Shown one piece after another: positions 62,030 to 64,000 of a stretch of DNA of 64,000 nucleotides. Under the pieces are notes generated by a model that saw only the letters and a list, made by a program, of their open reading frames with translations, made no database searches and was not told the origin of the DNA. The DNA is taken from NCBI RefSeq assembly GCF_023016805.1, contig NZ_JALKCH010000005.1:62001-126000 (forward strand). Direction: 5' to 3'. Positions within the stretch are counted from its first letter, which is position 1, and the number at the start of each line of letters is the position of its first letter. The translations under genes were made by a program, and so were the position numbers. This DNA is from Ancylobacter crimeensis. Its GTDB lineage: Bacteria > Pseudomonadota > Alphaproteobacteria > Rhizobiales > Xanthobacteraceae.

Positions 62030-63445
62030 TCAGGCCGTGTGGTCACGGATGGAGAAGAACAGCATCACGCTCACGAACCAGAACGCCGCGCAGGCCAGGA
62101 ACACGATGAGGATGGCGATGGCCCGTTGCGGGTATTCGCTCATCTGGGCAATGCCGGGTTGCACGTAGGTTGCGACATAGGTCTGCTGCGTGGCGGCCTG
62201 CGACCGGGCAAGTTCGAGAGCGGACAGGGTCGTGTCGTAATATTTCTGTGCGAACTGCGTGCTGAGCTCGACATCCTCATATTTCGACAGCGTCTCGGCC
62301 ATGACCTGCGGGTCGCCGCCCGCGCTTTTGGCCGATGCGGCAGTGGAGGAGCCGGATGCAGTTGCTCCATCCGCCCCGGTGCCGAGTTCGCGCCCGACGG
62401 AAGCGATCTGCTTGTTGACGGCGGCTATGCGGCTCTCCAGCACTTTCACCGAGGGCGCGTTCGCATCCATGTAGGTGCGCAGCGTCGTGAGTTGGGACTG
62501 GAGCGTGGCGACTTCGGCCCGCAGGTTCATCGCGAGATCCAGCGTGCCGCCGGCGGTGCGCGCCGCGTCGGGTGTCTGCTGGCGGTCGCGGAACTGGCGC
62601 ATGTCGGCACGCGCCGCACGCAACCGCTCCTCCGCTCGCGTCACATCGCCCTCGGCGAACTTCACAGCGTCGAGACGTGCACGCGCGGTTATGTCGTTGA
62701 CGAGCTTCTCGCTCTGTTTGACAAGCGCCGAAGCGATGGTGTGGGCGTCTTCCGGGTTGAAGGCGCGCACACGCACCAGAGCGAGGCCGGTGACGAGGTC
62801 GTAGGAAGCGTCGATCTTCGATTGCCAGTAGCGCAGAAGCTCCTCATTGGTGCTTTCCGCGCGGAGTCGCGAAAGGTAATCGATATGCTCGTTGTCGTAC
62901 ATCTTGCGCAGATCGACGGCCTTCATCAGATCCTCGATCGCCTGCCGGCTCTGCAGGTAGTCAATCACCATGAAATCATTAGTGAACATCGAGCCGCTCA
63001 CCACGCCGCTGAGGGTTGTCGCGGATGACGATGAGCCTGCCGGAGCGAAATCCTGGCTGCGAACGGTGAAGCGGAACTCCGACATATACTGGTTCGAGGC
63101 GATAGCGACGTAATAGACGGTCGCCGCCAGGGTCGGAAGCGCCACCAGAAGCAGGAAGGACGCCCAGAGGCTACGCGAACGCTTCGGCTTCCTATGCTTC
63201 GGCAATGTTGCCGTGAGGCCCGAGAGGTCCGGCAGCTCGGTGTTCGACTCCCTGGGACTTCTCGCCATCGGACGCACCGGTGTCGGACGTACCGGCTTGG
63301 CACGTATCGGCTGAGGAGCCTCGGCATCGGCTTCAATAGACTTCGTCGGCCGGATGGGTTTCACCTTCGAGGCCACAGCCACCGGCTCGACATCCGCAAG
63401 ATCGGGCGTCGCCGGAATATTCTTCAGCGGTTCCACCTTGCTCAT
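62030..63445 (-). CDS. capsule export inner-membrane adaptor (KpsE/CtrB-like)
   Basis: The ATG at 63445, with GAGG upstream, gives 471 aa. About 80 N-terminal residues are a proline-rich, basic cytosolic tail (RPTPVRPMARSPRES). Then come a first membrane segment (FLLLVALPTLAATVYYVAIAS), a periplasmic coiled-coil region (about 130-430), and a second membrane segment (AIAILIVFLACAAFWFVSVM). This is the KpsE/BexC/CtrB layout, bridging the ABC exporter and the Wza-like channel. The long basic tail is not part of the standard family and could contact the ATPase. Divergent from the gene at 63621. Confidence 0.88.
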   Translation of the reverse strand: MSKVEPLKNIPATPDLADVEPVAVASKVKPIRPTKSIEADAEAPQPIRAKPVRPTPVRPMARSPRESNTELPDLSGLTATLPKHRKPKRSRSLWASFLLLVALPTLAATVYYVAIASNQYMSEFRFTVRSQDFAPAGSSSSATTLSGVVSGSMFTNDFMVIDYLQSRQAIEDLMKAVDLRKMYDNEHIDYLSRLRAESTNEELLRYWQSKIDASYDLVTGLALVRVRAFNPEDAHTIASALVKQSEKLVNDITARARLDAVKFAEGDVTRAEERLRAARADMRQFRDRQQTPDAARTAGGTLDLAMNLRAEVATLQSQLTTLRTYMDANAPSVKVLESRIAAVNKQIASVGRELGTGADGATASGSSTAASAKSAGGDPQVMAETLSKYEDVELSTQFAQKYYDTTLSALELARSQAATQQTYVATYVQPGIAQMSEYPQRAIAILIVFLACAAFWFVSVMLFFSIRDHTA

Positions 63446-63620
63446 TTCACGACCTCGTCCTTTTCGGGCGATAAACATCTTTCACGACAAAGCGAATATG
63501 AAGATATTTACAGTGCAAATGTTGTTTATTATATGAATAATGACTTTCTGTCGGAAATAATGCCAGAAGTCCTGGGTGTTTTTTGATGTTGAGAGCAAGC
63601 ATGAGCCGTTCTTCCGGCGT
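63446..63620. promoter_or_regulatory. AT-rich divergent promoter region of the capsule locus
   Basis: Between the KpsE-like gene and the membrane-protein gene lies the most AT-rich stretch in this end of the window (about 63490-63560, for example tgttgtttattatatgaata). It should hold the promoters for the capsule export operon and the divergent gene. I do not recognise an operator. Confidence 0.5.
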
Positions 63621-64000
63621 ATGCCGCAGACCGCCGGCGCGCCGATGACCGGGTGCATATCCTTCGGGCTGGCGTGCTTCGGCGTTGCGGGTATCGGACA
63701 CATCGTCCTGGATCGTTTCGCCATGCCGGGTGTCGTAAATGACGAGGGCTGGGCCCGCGGACGTCTCGCGCTCGGACTGGCGATTGCGCTGTGGCTGTGG
63801 GCGCTGTGGATAGGCTTTGCGGCGCGACCGGCGTTCGCCACGCTCGCCACGCTCGTCACCAGCGCGGTGTTCGTGTTCATCTCGCGGGAGAAATACACCT
63901 ATCTGCGCGAACCGCTGGTCTTCAGCGACCTCGGCTTTCTGAGCCTGCTCATCCGTCATCCGGCACTGTTCTATATCGGGCGCAAGGAGGGTCTCGCCCT
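63621..64000 (+). CDS. 5' part of a membrane protein, LTA synthase/sulfatase family-like
   Basis: An open frame runs off the right edge. It encodes several membrane segments (GLACFGVAGIGHIVLD; LALGLAIALWLWALWIGFAA in parts; FATLATLVTSAVFVFIS) and then LREPLVFSDLGFLSLLIRHP, a loop characteristic of the membrane domain of LTA-synthase-like phospho- or sulfo-transferases near capsule genes. Starts at 63621, 63645 or GTG 63576 are possible; none has a good ribosome site. The catalytic domain would lie beyond the window, so the call is provisional. Confidence 0.6.
   Translation, partial: MPQTAGAPMTGCISFGLACFGVAGIGHIVLDRFAMPGVVNDEGWARGRLALGLAIALWLWALWIGFAARPAFATLATLVTSAVFVFISREKYTYLREPLVFSDLGFLSLLIRHPALFYIGRKEGLA

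Noticed and set aside
1..64000. tRNA or rRNA genes, insertion sequences, prophage or CRISPR arrays
   Set aside because: I looked for cloverleaf ends, transposase or integrase motifs and regularly spaced repeats. None was convincing; the only tandem repeat is the 19-bp one at 42431.

Overview
The window is GC-rich (roughly two thirds G+C), densely coded DNA. Its gene repertoire is typical of a free-living alphaproteobacterium, most likely Hyphomicrobiales (rhizobia/Xanthobacteraceae-like): sulfonate and choline-sulfate scavenging, many ABC importers for sugars and sugar acids, a FecI/FecR/TonB iron island, two GntR-regulated catabolic loci and capsule export. I inferred this from family content only; there is no rRNA marker. 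I saw no tRNA, rRNA, transposase, phage gene or CRISPR array.

Layout. 1-2955: housekeeping or orphan genes (DUF1810, small DUF2188-like protein, sorbosone-dehydrogenase-like lipoprotein, GNAT acetyltransferase). 3094-8364: an ssuACBD alkanesulfonate operon ending in a YdhS-like flavoprotein, facing an Rrf2 regulator with four cysteines. 8911-13042: choline-sulfate locus (LysR regulator, ChoX binding protein, choline sulfatase), with two copies of an intergenic repeat before the sulfatase. 13050-16798: SbcC/SbcD-like (YhaN/YhaO-type) nuclease pair. 16877-21906: HlyD-RbbA-YhhJ export operon. 22064-28696: fecI-fecR-TonB receptor-binding protein-siderophore-interacting protein.

28952-37736: a sugar-acid locus. 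One strand carries a tagaturonate/fructuronate-reductase-like enzyme, a polar-amino-acid-type ABC importer, a zinc alcohol dehydrogenase and an altronate-dehydratase-type enzyme. The other carries a regulator with two winged helices in tandem and a KDG kinase. Together they make a coherent aldonate (L-galactonate or L-gulonate) to KDPG route. 37742-46758: a FadR-type regulator with two matching operators in front of a ribose-type sugar ABC importer, then an oxidative L-fucose pathway (aldo/keto reductase, lactonase, mutarotase, fuconate dehydratase, SDR). 46805-48914: an Fsr-like MFS exporter divergent from an AraC regulator.

48916-57143: the most unusual locus, a three-gene operon. It has an oversized (1835 aa) glutamate-synthase-like protein with no GltD beside it, a CysJ-like NADPH diflavin reductase coupled by a 4-base overlap, and a degenerate HmuS/ChuS-like protein. 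57685-64000: capsule export (KpsE/M/T and Wza/KpsD homologues), a cysteine-rich secreted protein, a 63-aa protein, a strong stem-loop, and at the edge the start of a membrane protein.
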